A stretch of DNA of 7,782 nucleotides from Gammaproteobacteria bacterium. GTDB lineage: Bacteria > Pseudomonadota > Gammaproteobacteria > Steroidobacterales > Steroidobacteraceae. The stretch covers positions 1 to 7,782 of the forward strand of contig VBNY01000152.1 in assembly GCA_005877705.1 (NCBI GenBank). The letters run 5' to 3'. Made by a program: the position numbers and the translations under genes. Of the stretch, positions 6,276 through 7,782 are shown piece after piece (the first letter of the stretch is position 1; every line of letters begins with the position of its first letter). The notes under the pieces were generated by a model. It was not told the origin of the DNA. It did no database searches and saw nothing but the letters and a program-made list of their open reading frames with translations.

Positions 6276-7102
6276 TGCGCGCGGCTGGCAGCTGTCTGTC
6301 GCGAGCGCGCGTGCCTGCGGCTGTGCTGTGCGCGGCGATCCTGGCGGCGTGCTCAACTGCGGCACGCCGCAAGCCCGAGGCACCCGCCCGTGCGCCGGCC
6401 GTTCCGCCGCCTCCGGCCAACATCGACTCCATCCCGGATGCAGTCCCGCGCCCCGAGCCGCGCAGCGCCCACGGCAATCCCGCGTTCTATGACGCATTGG
6501 GCAAGCGGTATTTCGTGCTGGCCGCGGCTGACGGCTACCTCGAGCGCGGAGTCGCTTCCTGGTACGGTCCGACGTTCCATGGCGTCAGCACGTCCAGCGG
6601 AGAGCGCTACGACATGTACGGCATGACGGCGGCTCACAAGACGCTGCCGCTGCCAAGTTATGCACGGGTCACCAACCTGCGCAACGGCCGCAGTGTCGTC
6701 GTTCGGATCAACGACCGCGGCCCGTTCGTCGCCAACCGCCTCATCGATCTTTCTTACACCGCCGCAGCGAAGCTCGACATGCTGCGCGAAGGCACGACGC
6801 TGGTGGAAGTACGCGCTCTCATCCCCACGCAGCCGGACCCGCTCACGCGTGCCGTGGAAGCACCGCCGCCGGCGCTGTATGTGCAGGCGGGCGCTTTCGC
6901 GGAGCAACGCAATGCGCAACGCGTGGTCGAGCGGCTGCATGCGGCCGGCCTGCGCACGGCCTTCATTCTCACGCCGCTGGAGGGCAAAGCGCCCCTGTAT
7001 CGTGTACGGCTCGGGCCCGTCAACAGCGTGGCCGAGTTCGACCGGCTCGCGCTCAGGCTCGCGGCCCTCGGCTTTGCCGATGCCCGCCTGGCGATGGACT
7101 AA
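6272..7102 (+). CDS. rlpA: Septal ring lytic transglycosylase RlpA, lipoprotein
   Basis: Outer-membrane lipoprotein; in Pseudomonas aeruginosa RlpA cuts glycan strands stripped of stem peptides. The 276 residues begin with a lipoprotein signal ending in L24-A25-A26-C27, with Ser at +2, consistent with Lol export to the outer membrane. After a Pro-rich linker comes GNPAFYDALGKRYFVL and then the double-psi beta-barrel domain at about 92-180 (GVASWYGPTFHG, AAHKTLPLPSYARVTNL, RINDRGPFVANRLIDLSY). E111, H122 and D148 have exactly the spacing of the P. aeruginosa key residues E120, H131 and D157, so activity is likely. A C-terminal SPOR domain from about 200 (LYVQAGAFAEQRNA) should bind denuded glycan at the septum. 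GTG at 6272 overlaps the mltB stop; ATG at 6275, the very next codon, is an equally good start and would shorten the protein by one residue. Confidence 0.95.
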   Translation: MMRAAGSCLSRARVPAAVLCAAILAACSTAARRKPEAPARAPAVPPPPANIDSIPDAVPRPEPRSAHGNPAFYDALGKRYFVLAAADGYLERGVASWYGPTFHGVSTSSGERYDMYGMTAAHKTLPLPSYARVTNLRNGRSVVVRINDRGPFVANRLIDLSYTAAAKLDMLREGTTLVEVRALIPTQPDPLTRAVEAPPPALYVQAGAFAEQRNAQRVVERLHAAGLRTAFILTPLEGKAPLYRVRLGPVNSVAEFDRLALRLAALGFADARLAMD

Positions 7103-7106
7103 GGAG
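7101..7106 (+). promoter_or_regulatory. Shine-Dalgarno site for dacA
   Basis: AAGGAG overlaps the rlpA TAA stop and is six bases from the ATG at 7113. It is the strongest ribosome binding site in the window and fixes the dacA start. The stronger site suggests dacA is translated more independently than the coupled genes before it. Confidence 0.85.
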
Positions 7107-7112
7107 TTACCG

Positions 7113-7782
7113 ATGTTGCGTCTATCCACCGCCGTTGTGACCGCGCTCGCCTCCCTGAGCGCGCTTGCGACGCTGCTTGCCGGCCCGGCCCGCGCGGCGG
7201 CGCCGATTCCGCGACCGCCCGAAGTCAACGCGCGCGCGTATCTTCTCATCGATCATTTCAGCGGCCGGGTGCTCGCGCAGCAGCACGCCGACGATCGCAT
7301 GGAGCCGGCGAGCCTCACGAAGCTCATGACCGCCTACGTCGTCTTCAAGGCGCTGCAGGAGGGTCGAGTGAAGCTCACCGACCCGGTCACGGTCAGCGAG
7401 CACGCGTGGCGCGCGGAAGGCTCACGCACGTTCGTGCTGGTGGGCACGCAGATCCCGCTGGACATTCTGCTGAAGGGCATGATCGTACAGTCGGGCAACG
7501 ATGCGACGATCGCCCTCGCCGAGCGCGTCGGCGGCACGGAGCCGGCGTTCGCGCAGATCATGAACGAGTACGCCAGGCGCATCGGGATGAAGTCCAGCAG
7601 CTTCGAGAACAGCGACGGGCTGCCCTCACCCGGCCACTACACGACCGCGCGCGATATGGCGCTGCTGGCGAGCGCGCTCATTCGGGAGTTTCCGCAGTAC
7701 TACTCGTTGTTCAGCCTGAAGGAGTTCATGTGGAACAACATCAGGCAGGGCAACCGCAACGGCTTGCTCGGCAAGGATCCCA
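7113..7782 (+). CDS. dacA: D-alanyl-D-alanine carboxypeptidase (PBP5/6 type), 3' truncated by window
   Basis: Low-molecular-mass PBP that removes the terminal D-Ala from peptidoglycan pentapeptides, limiting cross-linking; usually periplasmic and held to the inner membrane by a C-terminal amphipathic helix. The first 223 codons are open to the window edge. A signal peptide ends around ARAAA at residues 27-30. The peptidase S11 domain shows S67-L-T-K70 with the nucleophilic serine (EPASLTKLMTAYVVFKAL) and S127-G-N129 (MIVQSGNDATIALAE), then ENSDGLPSPGHYTTARDMA and RNGLLGKDP. The third motif, KTG, would be expected just past the edge, so it cannot be checked, nor can the membrane anchor. It lies ten bases after rlpA with its own good ribosome site. 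dacA is the usual label at this place; a dacC-like paralogue cannot be ruled out. Confidence 0.94.
   Translation, partial: MLRLSTAVVTALASLSALATLLAGPARAAAPIPRPPEVNARAYLLIDHFSGRVLAQQHADDRMEPASLTKLMTAYVVFKALQEGRVKLTDPVTVSEHAWRAEGSRTFVLVGTQIPLDILLKGMIVQSGNDATIALAERVGGTEPAFAQIMNEYARRIGMKSSSFENSDGLPSPGHYTTARDMALLASALIREFPQYYSLFSLKEFMWNNIRQGNRNGLLGKDP

Noticed and set aside
5235..6497. Open frame of 420 codons on the - strand opposite mltB
   Set aside because: Antisense to a clearly real lytic transglycosylase; no domain or signal visible.
6353..7249. Open frame of 298 codons on the - strand opposite rlpA
   Set aside because: Antisense to RlpA, which has intact catalytic residues and SPOR domain; composition is typical of a shadow frame.

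Overview
This window is a high-GC chromosomal stretch from a proteobacterium. The protein matches (MreB C-terminus, MreD, RodA, MltB, RlpA) point to a gammaproteobacterium. Joining the mre and mrd genes in one run suggests the Xanthomonadales/Nevskiales/Steroidobacterales side of that class rather than enterics; this placement is inference from gene order and composition, not from a phylogeny.

All genes are on the + strand and packed almost without gaps: 3' end of mreB (to 286), mreC (306-1496), mreD (1493-1966), mrdA/PBP2 (2011-4050), rodA (4047-5186), mltB (start uncertain, about 5217-6275), rlpA (6272-7102) and the 5' part of dacA (7113 to the window end). Three junctions are 4-base stop/start overlaps (GTGA at 1493, ATGA at 4047, GTGA at 6272). 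The largest gap is 44 bases. I see no internal promoter or intrinsic terminator, so the genes probably form one operon whose promoter lies upstream of the window.

Together the genes encode the rod-shape machinery and wall-trimming enzymes. MreB filaments, with MreC and MreD, organise the elongasome. RodA is the SEDS glycan polymerase and PBP2 its partner transpeptidase. MltB and RlpA are lytic transglycosylases that cut glycan strands, and DacA is a D,D-carboxypeptidase that trims pentapeptides. 

Nothing here is a mobile element, RNA gene, CRISPR array or defence system, and I find no previously undescribed system. The points worth a second look are modest: an altered set of candidate zinc ligands in PBP2, low-complexity proline/alanine tails on MreC and PBP2, a 14-codon reading frame bridging mreD and mrdA, a GC palindrome just before mreC, and an unclear non-ATG start for mltB.
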